Assembly: GCA_947499545.1 (NCBI GenBank)
Contig: CANMOZ010000006.1
Location: 62,001-126,000 of the forward strand
Source: an uncultured Saccharospirillaceae bacterium
GTDB lineage: Bacteria; Pseudomonadota; Gammaproteobacteria; Pseudomonadales; Oceanobacteraceae
Direction of reading: 5' to 3'
Length of the DNA: 64,000 nt
In this document: positions 28,190 through 36,166 of the stretch, in pieces
How positions within the stretch are numbered: position 1 is the stretch's first letter
Layout: every line of letters starts with the position of its first letter
Made by a program: the position numbers and the translations under genes
Notes under the pieces: model-generated
What the model was told of the DNA's origin: nothing
Database searches by the model: none
What the model saw: only the letters and a program-made list of their open reading frames with translations

Positions 28190-29473
28190 ATGAATGTACT
28201 CATTATTGGTTCTGGTGGTCGTGAACATGCCCTCGCTTGGAAAGCGGCCCAATCCCCTCTGGTTGATAAAGTGTATGTAGCACCTGGCAATGCGGGTACT
28301 GCAGTAGATCCTAGCATTGATAACATAGCCATCTCCCCAAATGACCAGCAATCACTGATCCAATTTGCCAAAGAAAACAATTGCGGGCTAACCATCGTCG
28401 GCCCTGAACAGCCTCTTGTTGAAGGCTTGGTTGATGCCTTCGAAGCGGCAGATTTAGCTGTTTTTGGTCCGAACCAACAAGCAGCGCAACTGGAAGGCTC
28501 TAAATCATTCAGCAAAGACTTTTTACAGCGCCATGAGATTCCGACAGCCGCTTATGCGGTTTTTACCAATGAATCAGAGGCGCTTACCTATGTAAAAGAC
28601 CAAAGGCTGCCAATCGTTATTAAAGCAGACGGTCTAGCTGCCGGAAAAGGCGTGATTATCGCTCAAACATCTGCGGAGGCAGAACAAGCCATCAAATCCA
28701 TGTTATCCGAAAACCATTTTGGAGAAGCAGGGGCGAGAGTAGTGATCGAGTCTTTTCTAGAGGGAGAAGAGCTGTCTTACATCGTTATGGTTGATGGAAC
28801 TGACGTCTTGCCGATGGCATCTTCTCAAGACCACAAGGCACGCGATGATGGCGATAAAGGACCTAATACGGGTGGCATGGGTGCCTACTCCCCCGCTCCA
28901 TTATTAACGCCAGAACTTGAAAAAAAGGTCATGAGTGAAGTCATCCGCCCAACGGTTGAGGGGTTAAAAGCGGACGGTATTTACTATCGTGGGTTCCTCT
29001 ATGCAGGCCTCATGATTGCCAAAGATGGAACGCCAAACGTTCTGGAGTTTAATTGCCGCTTTGGCGATCCAGAAACACAACCCATCATGATGAGACTGGA
29101 AAGCGACTTGGTCGAGCTGTGTCTAGCTGCCACTTCTGGAAAGCTAAACCAAAAAACCGCTATCTGGAACACACATACCGCTCTTGGTGTGGTAATGGCG
29201 GCCGGCGGGTATCCCTTTGAGTACAAAAAAGGCGATATTATTCAGGGGCTTGATAGCATCACTCCAGAAGAAGGTATTGTCTTTCATGCAGGGACTGCAG
29301 AAAAGAATGGCCATATTGTTACTAACGGAGGACGCGTTATTTGTGTAACGGCGTTAGGCAAAAACACTCAAGAAGCTCAAGATAAGGCATACGCTGCGGT
29401 CGACAAAATAACGTGGGACAACGCGTACTACAGAAAAGATATCGGTTTTAAGGCACTTAAACGAGATGTTTAG
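28190..29473 (+). CDS. purD: phosphoribosylamine--glycine ligase
   Basis: The ATP-grasp enzyme of purine synthesis that couples phosphoribosylamine to glycine. The 427-residue protein starts MNVLIIGSGGREHALAWK and contains FGPNQQAAQLEGSKSFSK, IKADGLAAGKGV, SSQDHKARDDGDKGPNTGGMG with the metal ligands, and EFNCRFGDPETQ. It follows purH by 27 bases, the usual purHD arrangement, and is followed by a long hairpin. Confidence 0.97.
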   Translation: MNVLIIGSGGREHALAWKAAQSPLVDKVYVAPGNAGTAVDPSIDNIAISPNDQQSLIQFAKENNCGLTIVGPEQPLVEGLVDAFEAADLAVFGPNQQAAQLEGSKSFSKDFLQRHEIPTAAYAVFTNESEALTYVKDQRLPIVIKADGLAAGKGVIIAQTSAEAEQAIKSMLSENHFGEAGARVVIESFLEGEELSYIVMVDGTDVLPMASSQDHKARDDGDKGPNTGGMGAYSPAPLLTPELEKKVMSEVIRPTVEGLKADGIYYRGFLYAGLMIAKDGTPNVLEFNCRFGDPETQPIMMRLESDLVELCLAATSGKLNQKTAIWNTHTALGVVMAAGGYPFEYKKGDIIQGLDSITPEEGIVFHAGTAEKNGHIVTNGGRVICVTALGKNTQEAQDKAYAAVDKITWDNAYYRKDIGFKALKRDV

Positions 29474-29497
29474 TAACGCCACCTAATCAAAAAATCC

Positions 29498-29532
29498 AAT
29501 TTAAGCTAGCAATTGAATGGCTAGCTTAAATT
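29498..29532 (+). terminator. terminator hairpin after purHD
   Basis: A perfect 13-bp stem (AATTTAAGCTAGC and its complement) with a 9-base loop begins 25 bases after purD. Six A residues precede it and a TTTTT run follows some 10 bases later. Confidence 0.65.
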
Positions 29533-29627
29533 CCCCCCAGCCTTTTTAAATCAAATACCCACCTCTACGTCTAGAATTCAACTAGTCACCCACAGGATCA
29601 ACTTATAACACCTTCGAGGTATGGCGA

Positions 29628-30407
29628 ATGCAGCCTCTGACTTCTGACAAACTAATTAAATACCTAACAACCCTGACAGTATTTCTCACGGTTCAGGATT
29701 CAGCCCTAGCGGCCGACATACGGACCATCACTATTTCTACAGGCGAATGGGTTCCACTTCATTCGGAAAATTATGAAAACGGCGGCATTGCATCTCACAT
29801 CATCTTTGAAGCTTTTAGAGAAGAAGGGATTTACGCAGAATTTAAATTTCTTCCTTGGGAAAGAAGCTTCCAGTTAGCGAAACTTGGTAAACCATTCGAA
29901 GGGACCGCCATTTGGGGCAAGAGAAAAAAAAGAATGGCTGACTTCCTTTACACAGATATCGTGATTACATTAAACAACGTTTTCTTCCACAACCCGAACT
30001 TAACGTTTGACTGGCAATCACTAGATGAAATAAAAAACTACAGATTAGTCAGTGTTATTGGTTATGAACCTTGGGAAGGGTTTGGTGATGCAGTAAAAAA
30101 CAACCAAATAAACGTCACCTATGTTGCCAATGATATAGCAGGCTTAAAAATGGTAAGCAGCCAACGAGCAGATTTATTTCCTAACACCCTAGAAGTGGGA
30201 AGAGAAATCATTAATTCAGAAGACGACCTCCTGTCAGGCAAAAACATCACATATCATCCAAAGCCTTTTAGCACTGGAGATTATTACTTACTAATTTCAA
30301 AAAAATCTAAAAACGCAGAAGAATTGGTAACCATTTTCAACAGTGGACTGAAAAAAATTAAATCATCGGGTTTGTACGATAAAATCTTACTAAGAAATTC
30401 ATTCTAA
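29628..30407 (+). CDS. family 3 solute-binding protein (SBP1)
   Basis: A 259-residue periplasmic protein with a signal peptide ending in ALA-ADI. The fold is the SBP_bac_3 type used for polar amino acids: TISTGEWVPLHSENY, FLPWERSFQLAK, GTAIWGKRKKRMADFLYTD, and YYLLISKKSKNAEELV. No permease or ATPase gene is nearby, so it is an orphan binding protein; its ligand is unknown. A paralogue (SBP2) lies 2.7 kb downstream. The last 44 codons and 15 bases beyond the stop are duplicated near 32.2 kb. The gene is AT-richer than the purHD genes before it. Confidence 0.85.
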   Translation: MQPLTSDKLIKYLTTLTVFLTVQDSALAADIRTITISTGEWVPLHSENYENGGIASHIIFEAFREEGIYAEFKFLPWERSFQLAKLGKPFEGTAIWGKRKKRMADFLYTDIVITLNNVFFHNPNLTFDWQSLDEIKNYRLVSVIGYEPWEGFGDAVKNNQINVTYVANDIAGLKMVSSQRADLFPNTLEVGREIINSEDDLLSGKNITYHPKPFSTGDYYLLISKKSKNAEELVTIFNSGLKKIKSSGLYDKILLRNSF

Positions 30408-30422
30408 GCAGCCACACACTTA
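30275..30422 (+). repeat. 148-bp direct repeat, copy 1
   Basis: Covers the 3' end of SBP1 plus 15 bases after its stop. It matches 32153-32300 at 143 of 148 positions by my alignment; all five differences are transitions. Confidence 0.93.
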
Positions 30423-30710
30423 CCTACATAATGATATGTAACACTCATGTTAACATCACAAATGAGCATATTGACGCCGTAGCTGATAACCTATAATCCC
30501 ACCACCCGCTTAAGAACTGCCTTAGCAAGTATCTAATGAGTACTCTATTGATCATAACCGCATTACATGTAAATACTTACGTTAAATGATAAGAGCTCTT
30601 TTTATATAGTAAATGCACTAGCTATGTCGTCAAAGTGGATTTCTGGCAGCATACCAAAATATGGGGTAAATTTATCAAAACTAACGCTACACTTGGAGCT
30701 TATACTTTTT
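30423..30710. other. intergenic stretch between SBP1 and an unknown gene
   Basis: About 290 AT-rich bases. The only signal is TTGACG at 30471 and TATAAT at 30492, spaced 15 bases apart (short for sigma-70), which might serve the next gene. Confidence 0.35.
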
Positions 30711-31307
30711 ATGAAAAACATCATAGTCGTTATCCTTTTAATTTTCGCAGGGTACTACTGGTACTCGAATGGAGCACCCACCTCCCCCAAAGCAATTCTT
30801 TCAATAGTTACTCATGCAGGCACTCCGGACATACAAAGAGTTATAGAAAATAACACATTAAAAATTTCTGCAGGTGATGTCGAAGCTCATTTTGACTTGC
30901 GGAGTAATTCTAAGACGATTAAAGGGATGCTTCTCAATACTGTAAAGTTCACTGGCGTTAAGAATGGAGCTTATGGGCCCATCGGTTTCCTGGGTTACCT
31001 TGAACCCATGAGTTACGCTCTATATATTGAGAACTATGGCCACAACAGCAAGGTTTGTCCCGCTGATTTCCTCAACCAATACGCACAACTAAAAGTAATC
31101 ATACCTGAAAACGAAGAGATTCACAAAAAACTCATCTCCATTGAATTATACACCCCATCAGACCCAAGCACCTGGAAAAAATTTCAAGCAAAAGGGCGGT
31201 GCGTAAAAATGAATGGATATTCAATTAAAGACGATGGCAAACAAATATTTCTTAAAGGGTTTGCGAAGGAGTGTGAATCATTTGTGATTTCAGACATTAG
31301 CATCTAA
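30711..31307 (+). CDS. membrane-anchored protein of unknown function
   Basis: I do not recognise this 198-residue protein. It starts with a signal-anchor (MKNIIVVILLIFAGYYWYSNG) and then has a soluble domain, presumably periplasmic, with cysteines in KVCPADFL, GRCVKMNG and AKECESF that could form disulphides. I prefer the ATG at 30711, with TTGGAG about 12 bases upstream; an in-frame ATG at 30624 would add 29 residues. It lies between the two copies of the 148-bp repeat together with the next gene. Confidence 0.6.
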   Translation: MKNIIVVILLIFAGYYWYSNGAPTSPKAILSIVTHAGTPDIQRVIENNTLKISAGDVEAHFDLRSNSKTIKGMLLNTVKFTGVKNGAYGPIGFLGYLEPMSYALYIENYGHNSKVCPADFLNQYAQLKVIIPENEEIHKKLISIELYTPSDPSTWKKFQAKGRCVKMNGYSIKDDGKQIFLKGFAKECESFVISDISI

Positions 31308-31371
31308 TACATGCGAGAGTACATTTAGCACAATAGAATCACCAACCAGAAAATTAAGGGGTATTATTCAT

Positions 31372-32103
31372 TTGAAAAAGATAGCAAGTTTAACTGTCTG
31401 CACATTAAGTTTAATTATCCTTTGGGATCTCTCCTCAAAGACTTACCACACATCCAGCACAAAAAGCGAACAACATAAAGATGAACAAGTTTCGAGTCAA
31501 ACAGCTCCTGACTTCGAGCTATCAACCAGACTACCTGAATATGGATTGCAACCCTCCGTTAATTTAGAGCCAGGCATTCACGCTCCACACCCACCAAAAA
31601 CGGTGAACATCAAAGAGCGAGAACTTCTTTCTATTAAAAATTACAGTGTAATTGGGATGCAACAATACGAGATACAAGCTTCTGTTTTGTCTATCAAAGA
31701 ATACCATGATGGACAAGAAGCTGATTTTTCACCTGTAGATTTTGCACTGGGTTGGGAAGAAATGTCAGATCCCGATATTAATTCAAAGATCCAAATTTCA
31801 CAATCAGATCGTTTTTATAATTGGTATGCCAATCCATACCCCATTCCAAGACAAAAAATAATTCTACAAAGCGCCAATACACACATAATTCCTTTTAATG
31901 GTAGAATAGAAAATGATTTAAAGAAAATCAGGGTCGGGCAAATCATTTACCTGCCCGGTTATTTAGTTCGCGTTCATGCATCCAACGAGAATAAAGTTTG
32001 GATAAGCTCATTTAGCAGATCCGATACTGGTGCTGGAGCCTGTGAATTAATGCTTGTCACAAACGCCAAAATCCTCAAAACGGGCATCACTAAAACAAGG
32101 TGA
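31372..32103 (+). CDS. secreted/anchored protein of a conserved uncharacterised family
   Basis: A 243-residue protein with an N-terminal hydrophobic segment (residues 5-20) and a polar linker to about residue 80. The C-terminal half has landmarks I associate from memory with an uncharacterised family: FALGWEEMSDP, ISQSDRFYNWY, SANTHIIPF and ISSFSRSDTGAGACEL. The function is unknown. The start is a TTG at 31372, supported by AAGGGG about 11 bases upstream and by the adjoining MKK-like signal sequence. It lies inside the region bounded by the 148-bp repeats. Confidence 0.65.
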   Translation: MKKIASLTVCTLSLIILWDLSSKTYHTSSTKSEQHKDEQVSSQTAPDFELSTRLPEYGLQPSVNLEPGIHAPHPPKTVNIKERELLSIKNYSVIGMQQYEIQASVLSIKEYHDGQEADFSPVDFALGWEEMSDPDINSKIQISQSDRFYNWYANPYPIPRQKIILQSANTHIIPFNGRIENDLKKIRVGQIIYLPGYLVRVHASNENKVWISSFSRSDTGAGACELMLVTNAKILKTGITKTR

Positions 32104-32152
32104 AAATCAAAAGGTAATGGATTAACAACAAGCCCATAAAAACACTAAAAGT

Positions 32153-32300
32153 TGGAGATTATTACTTACTGATTTCAAAAAAATCTAAAAACGCAGAAAA
32201 ATTGGTAACCATTTTCAACAATGGACTGAAAAAAATTAAATCATCGGGTTTGCACGATAAAATCTTACTAAGAAATTCATTCTAAGTAGCCACACACTTA
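32153..32300 (+). repeat. 148-bp direct repeat, copy 2
   Basis: Second copy of 30275-30422, offset 1878 bases, at 143 of 148 identities. Homology stops abruptly at both ends. Confidence 0.93.
32154..32285 (+). pseudogene. severed 3' end of a solute-binding protein gene
   Basis: This segment encodes the last 43 residues of SBP1 (GDYYLLISKKSKN onward) in an open frame ending at a TAA in the equivalent place, but no start codon or upstream SBP sequence remains. Against SBP1 the translated fragment has Glu-to-Lys, Ser-to-Asn and Tyr-to-His changes. It is best explained as the remnant of a third tandem SBP gene, or as a copy left by recombination. Confidence 0.85.
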
Positions 32301-32401
32301 TCGCTTGATTCCACCTTGAGACGTAATGCTCATTTTATCGACGCAAATACACATACCAATGTCGCACATGTTAATCTTTGACCCTGTTACCGACTTATGA
32401 A

Positions 32402-32947
32402 ATGAGGCTGCAAGTGTCAGGAAAAATGACTATTCTATTGATTCTTGTTGGTGTTGCTTGGTGGTGGCATTCTGGCCATAGCAAGCAGCAAGCCTTTCAG
32501 CAGCTTAAAAACTCTCCTAGTATCGTATTTCCAGCTGATGGTTCCGAGAAAGCACGCTTGTATGTTTTCACTGACCCTGACTGTAGTGCATGCAAACACT
32601 TACATAAAATGACAAAAGCATTAAATAACAAAGGTGTTTCTCTTCACTTTTACCCTCTGCCATTGATGAGTGGCATCAACTACAACCAAGAGGGTGAATT
32701 GGTTGGCTCAAGAGCTAACGACATTCGAGCCGTCTGGTGCAGCCAGTTTAAACAAGGTGCTTTTAATACCCTTTTTCATGGCGGGAAAGTTAGTCTTCGA
32801 TCTCGCTGCATAAACCCTCTTGAAGAGCATGTACAGTACGCGGGGGAGCTCAAAGTTAAGGGTGTTCCAACACTCTTTAATGATAAAGGTGAATCTATCC
32901 CTTTATGGAGTGATGCTAATAGTATGGTGAAAGCATTAGGAATATAA
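32402..32947 (+). CDS. DsbC/DsbG-like thioredoxin-fold protein
   Basis: A protein of about 181 residues with an N-terminal signal-anchor (ILLILVGVAWWW) and a thioredoxin-like domain. The active-site motif CSAC lies in YVFTDPDCSACKHLHKM, and the cis-Pro loop is GVPTLFND, both typical of the disulphide-isomerase DsbC/G group, but the N-terminal dimerisation domain is missing. It is expected to act on thiols in the periplasm. The start is uncertain: ATG at 32402 or 32426, or a TTG at 32378. No DsbD partner is nearby. Confidence 0.75.
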   Translation: MRLQVSGKMTILLILVGVAWWWHSGHSKQQAFQQLKNSPSIVFPADGSEKARLYVFTDPDCSACKHLHKMTKALNNKGVSLHFYPLPLMSGINYNQEGELVGSRANDIRAVWCSQFKQGAFNTLFHGGKVSLRSRCINPLEEHVQYAGELKVKGVPTLFNDKGESIPLWSDANSMVKALGI

Positions 32948-33102
32948 ACAACTGAGAAAACCCAAATGATGCTTCACAAATTATCGTAATAAGGGCCACC
33001 AAACATAGGGAAAACCTGTCGATCTTTTAAGCTCCCCTCCCCCTTTGGTTCTAGACTTAGTCTATGGTTGTACTTATTCAACACATGGACTCCCATTCTA
33101 TT

Positions 33103-33918
33103 ATGAAGATAAGGCTATATCAGCCAACCATACAACCACTGATATTAGTATTGGTATTGGTGTTGGTTTTAGCTCTAGCACTACCTATGGCACTTCACGC
33201 CAAATCAGAAACGATTGTAAGACTCACCAATGGCGAGTGGCGCCCATTATTTTCAGAGGAGTACAAAGAATTTGGCTTATTTTCCCACATAGTTAAACGA
33301 GCATTCGAGCAATCAAATATCAAAGTTAGCTACGGGTTTTTCCCCTGGGCCCGAGGCCTTAAACTTGCGGAAAAATCCGCCGAGTGGGATGGCGCTGTTG
33401 GGTGGTCTAAAACACCAGAACGAGAAGTCTTATTCCATTACAGCAACCCAGTAATGAAAGTAGCTTGGGTTTTCTTTCATAGAAAAGACAATAATTTTGC
33501 ATGGACTGATTTTAATAGCCTTGCTCACTACTCGCTTGCTGCTACACAAGGGTATTTTTACAGCGATGATTTCAAAAGCTATGAAGAGAAGAAGAAAATT
33601 AAAGTCATACGTGTTGCCGACGACCTCATGGGACTACGATTACTTCTTAACAACCGCATTGATGCATTTCCTTTAACAGCAGAGGTTGGCTACGACCTAT
33701 TAAATACTAAATACCCCAAAGCCAAAGAGATGATAACCAATCATCAACGACCCATTTCAACACAACCATTATTCCTTATTATATCCAAACAAGTTACCAA
33801 CGGTGAGAAGCTCATTAAAATCTTTAATGAAAATCTACAAAAAATGCGCGACGCTGGTGACATCATTAAGATGAGGGAGGCAAGCTTTGAAGGGAAGTAC
33901 CATCCGAACGCTAATTAA
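33103..33918 (+). CDS. family 3 solute-binding protein (SBP2)
   Basis: A paralogue of SBP1, 271 residues from the ATG at 33103, with in-frame upstream starts at 33064 and 33085. Shared landmarks are LTNGEWRPLFSEEY, FFPWARGLKLAE, GAVGWSKTPEREVLFHYS and VADDLMGLRLLLNNRIDAFPLT. The signal peptide core is a run of Leu/Val dipeptides (LVLVLVLVLALAL) encoded by a near-repetitive DNA stretch, which could be prone to slippage. As with SBP1 there is no transport permease nearby, so the ligand and the partner are unknown. Confidence 0.82.
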   Translation: MKIRLYQPTIQPLILVLVLVLVLALALPMALHAKSETIVRLTNGEWRPLFSEEYKEFGLFSHIVKRAFEQSNIKVSYGFFPWARGLKLAEKSAEWDGAVGWSKTPEREVLFHYSNPVMKVAWVFFHRKDNNFAWTDFNSLAHYSLAATQGYFYSDDFKSYEEKKKIKVIRVADDLMGLRLLLNNRIDAFPLTAEVGYDLLNTKYPKAKEMITNHQRPISTQPLFLIISKQVTNGEKLIKIFNENLQKMRDAGDIIKMREASFEGKYHPNAN

Positions 33919-34001
33919 ATGACTTACTCTCGTATCATCCTCTATAGAATCAGGCAAGAATTGTGTTCTAATTAGATAATTTGCTAAGGATTCAATTCAT
34001 A

Positions 34002-34321
34002 ATGGAACGCTTGCTTTTTGTTTGTAGCCGTAACCAATGGCGAAGCCCTACGGCAGAAGCACTATTTAAACGGCACCCGGGGGTCAATGCCCGCTCAGCT
34101 GGTACCAGCCCCATGCTAGACACACCATTAACTCTAAAGACATCCAATGGGCAGACGTCATATATGTCATGGAAGAAAAGCACAAGCAACGCATCAAAGC
34201 AGAGTTTGCGCGCTTATTGCAGCACAAACCCATTATTGTGTTGGATATTCTTGACAACTATACCTTTATGGATCCTGAGCTCATTCAAGAACTCAAGTCG
34301 GTTTTAGCAGAGTATTTTTGA
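34002..34321 (+). pseudogene. low-molecular-weight phosphatase-like gene with a frameshift
   Basis: From the ATG at 34002 the protein starts MERLLFVCSRNQWRSPTAEA, with the CX5R phosphatase loop of the low-molecular-weight tyrosine phosphatase fold (Cys8, Arg14). The frame is lost after RSAGTSP. Removing the shift (one base missing between about 34110 and 34115) restores ARHTINSKDIQWADVIYVME through LAEYF and a TGA at 34319, giving the usual family length of about 107 residues. No other defect is visible. It may be a recent pseudogene or an assembly error. It converges on trpS. Confidence 0.85.
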
Positions 34322-34340
34322 ATAAACGCAGGTGATGCCA

Positions 34341-35351
34341 TCACTTAATTTTGGATAGGCCTACAGCCTTTCTCACGTTGCTCATTAATGTTTGGCAACG
34401 CTCTCTAGCTTTTTCTGCGCCTTTTTGCAATTCGGCTTCAATGACATCAGGCTTAGCCATTAGTTCTTCGTAACGTGCTCGTGGTTCCTGTAGCTGGCCA
34501 TTAATTAACTCAAAAAGTTCTTTTTTGGCCTGTCCCCAAGCGATTCCCGCCTTAAATTGATCTTCCATATAGGAAACCTGCTCAGGGGTTGCAAACGCTT
34601 GCCACAATTCAAAAACCAAAGAGTCATCAATATCTTTCGGCTCGCCTGGCTCAAGCAAGTTTGTTCGTACTTTATTGATGGATTTTTTCAGCGCTTTTTC
34701 AGTTGAAAATAACGCAATAAAGTTATTGTAACTTTTACTCATTTTCCTTCCATCAACGCCTTTCAACACGGCAACCGAATCGTCTACTACGGCTTCAGGA
34801 AGGGTGAAGATTTCCCCGTAATGATGATTGAACCGCTGAGCTACGTCACGAGCCATTTCCACGTGCTGAATTTGATCACGGCCAACCGGGACTTTATGAG
34901 CATTGAAAATTAAAATATCCGCTGCCATCAAAACCGGATATGAGAACAACCCCATGGTGATGCCTTTATCAGGATCAGTCTCACCACTTTGTTCATTTTC
35001 TTGAACAGCCGCTTTATAAGCATGTGCCCTATTCATAAGGCCTTTCGCGGTTGAACAGGTGATCACCCAACAGAGCTCTGTTACTTCTGGCACATCGGAT
35101 TGGCGGTAAAAGGTACTCGCATCAGTATCCAACCCCAACGCAAGCCAAGTTGCCGCAATTTCTTTCGTGGACTGCTGAATTTGTGCTGGATCTTTACACT
35201 TAATTAACCCGTGATAGTTCGCCAAAAAATAGTAGCTATCAAACTCTGGGTTTTTACTGGCTTCAATGGCGGGACGAATAGCTCCAACGTAGTTACCCAA
35301 ATGAGGGGTACCTGTCGTCGTGATGCCTGTGAGGTAACGTTTCTTTTCCAT
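34341..35351 (-). CDS. trpS: tryptophanyl-tRNA synthetase, short type (copy 1)
   Basis: Charges tRNA-Trp. The 336-residue protein has the class I signatures GTPHLGNY (HIGH-like) and [10 protein letters not shown] (KMSKS), and [26 protein letters not shown]. It resembles the Pseudomonas-type TrpS with the start [20 protein letters not shown]. It has no cysteine cluster in the anticodon region. A second, different TrpRS is encoded at 50156-51373 in the same window. The gene is the last of a minus-strand group after DUF1461 and dinG, though a 67-base gap allows its own promoter. Confidence 0.95.
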   Translation of the reverse strand: MEKKRYLTGITTTGTPHLGNYVGAIRPAIEASKNPEFDSYYFLANYHGLIKCKDPAQIQQSTKEIAATWLALGLDTDASTFYRQSDVPEVTELCWVITCSTAKGLMNRAHAYKAAVQENEQSGETDPDKGITMGLFSYPVLMAADILIFNAHKVPVGRDQIQHVEMARDVAQRFNHHYGEIFTLPEAVVDDSVAVLKGVDGRKMSKSYNNFIALFSTEKALKKSINKVRTNLLEPGEPKDIDDSLVFELWQAFATPEQVSYMEDQFKAGIAWGQAKKELFELINGQLQEPRARYEELMAKPDVIEAELQKGAEKARERCQTLMSNVRKAVGLSKIK

Positions 35352-35418
35352 AGGAGGTACTTACAACATGAACACTATCGAATCAATGCAGCCTTTCGCC
35401 CACATCACAATAAAAGAA

Positions 35419-36165
35419 CTAAGTACGCATACGCCATTGAAATGCCCAGTGCGCACATACAAAAGCAGCACATGCTGCTACCCCCCATTCTAACGCAATG
35501 GCACCAAACAGATCAGGTGCTTTCATGAGGGTTGTCATCAGTGATTCCTGATAATAAAAAAACCACTGGTGTCCTTCTGGAAACACCCAATCATGTAATG
35601 CATAAAACACATCGACAGGGCCAAACAGAATCAACACGAGCGCTAGAATACCAAAAATTGCTGCTAAACCCACCCCTAATTGCTTACCCTGAGGAATTAA
35701 ACGTTGATGCCTCAAACCAATGGCTAAAGCGATCCAGAAGACCGTAGCCAATATCCCAACCCACTTGAATACTTTTAATAAATGAGCAACATCTTGAAGG
35801 TGTATGATTTCAGGTTCCCTCAATAACAGCTGGCCCTGAGCGTTGCAGTAGCGAATATGTTCTAACCCCTTGCCTTCAGAGGTATGGATAGCATCCACTA
35901 TTTGACTAAAAAGGGTTGCATGCTCCTGAGCTGAGCATGCTTCTAATCCAAGCTTATATTGGTTTTCAGGCCCAACATCTTGTATTAATTGATCAATACT
36001 GAGCCAGTCGTACCATATGGGATAGGAAAAATCGATTTGAGCCAACAGATACCATGTCAGCCATAATGTTGAGATAAGGCCCAATAAAGTATATAGACTC
36101 GCCAATCCGACACTTCGCACTTTGAATGGCAACTGATGAGCAGCAATCTGTACATCTTTGAACAT
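35419..36165 (-). CDS. DUF1461 integral membrane protein
   Basis: A 248-residue protein with about four to five transmembrane helices. The segments REPEIIHLQDVAHLLKVF and FYALHDWVFPEGHQWFFYYQESLMTTL match the DUF1461 family (inner-membrane proteins that include Gram-positive lipid-modifying relatives). The specific role here is unknown. Its ATG lies one base beyond the dinG stop codon, so it is almost certainly translated from the dinG message. Confidence 0.75.
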   Translation of the reverse strand: MFKDVQIAAHQLPFKVRSVGLASLYTLLGLISTLWLTWYLLAQIDFSYPIWYDWLSIDQLIQDVGPENQYKLGLEACSAQEHATLFSQIVDAIHTSEGKGLEHIRYCNAQGQLLLREPEIIHLQDVAHLLKVFKWVGILATVFWIALAIGLRHQRLIPQGKQLGVGLAAIFGILALVLILFGPVDVFYALHDWVFPEGHQWFFYYQESLMTTLMKAPDLFGAIALEWGVAACAAFVCAHWAFQWRMRT

Positions 36166-36166
36166 T

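Noticed and set aside
34319-34370. Short palindrome near the phosphatase/trpS junction as a terminator
   Set aside because: GTGATGCCATCAC leaves almost no loop, so a functional hairpin is unlikely.
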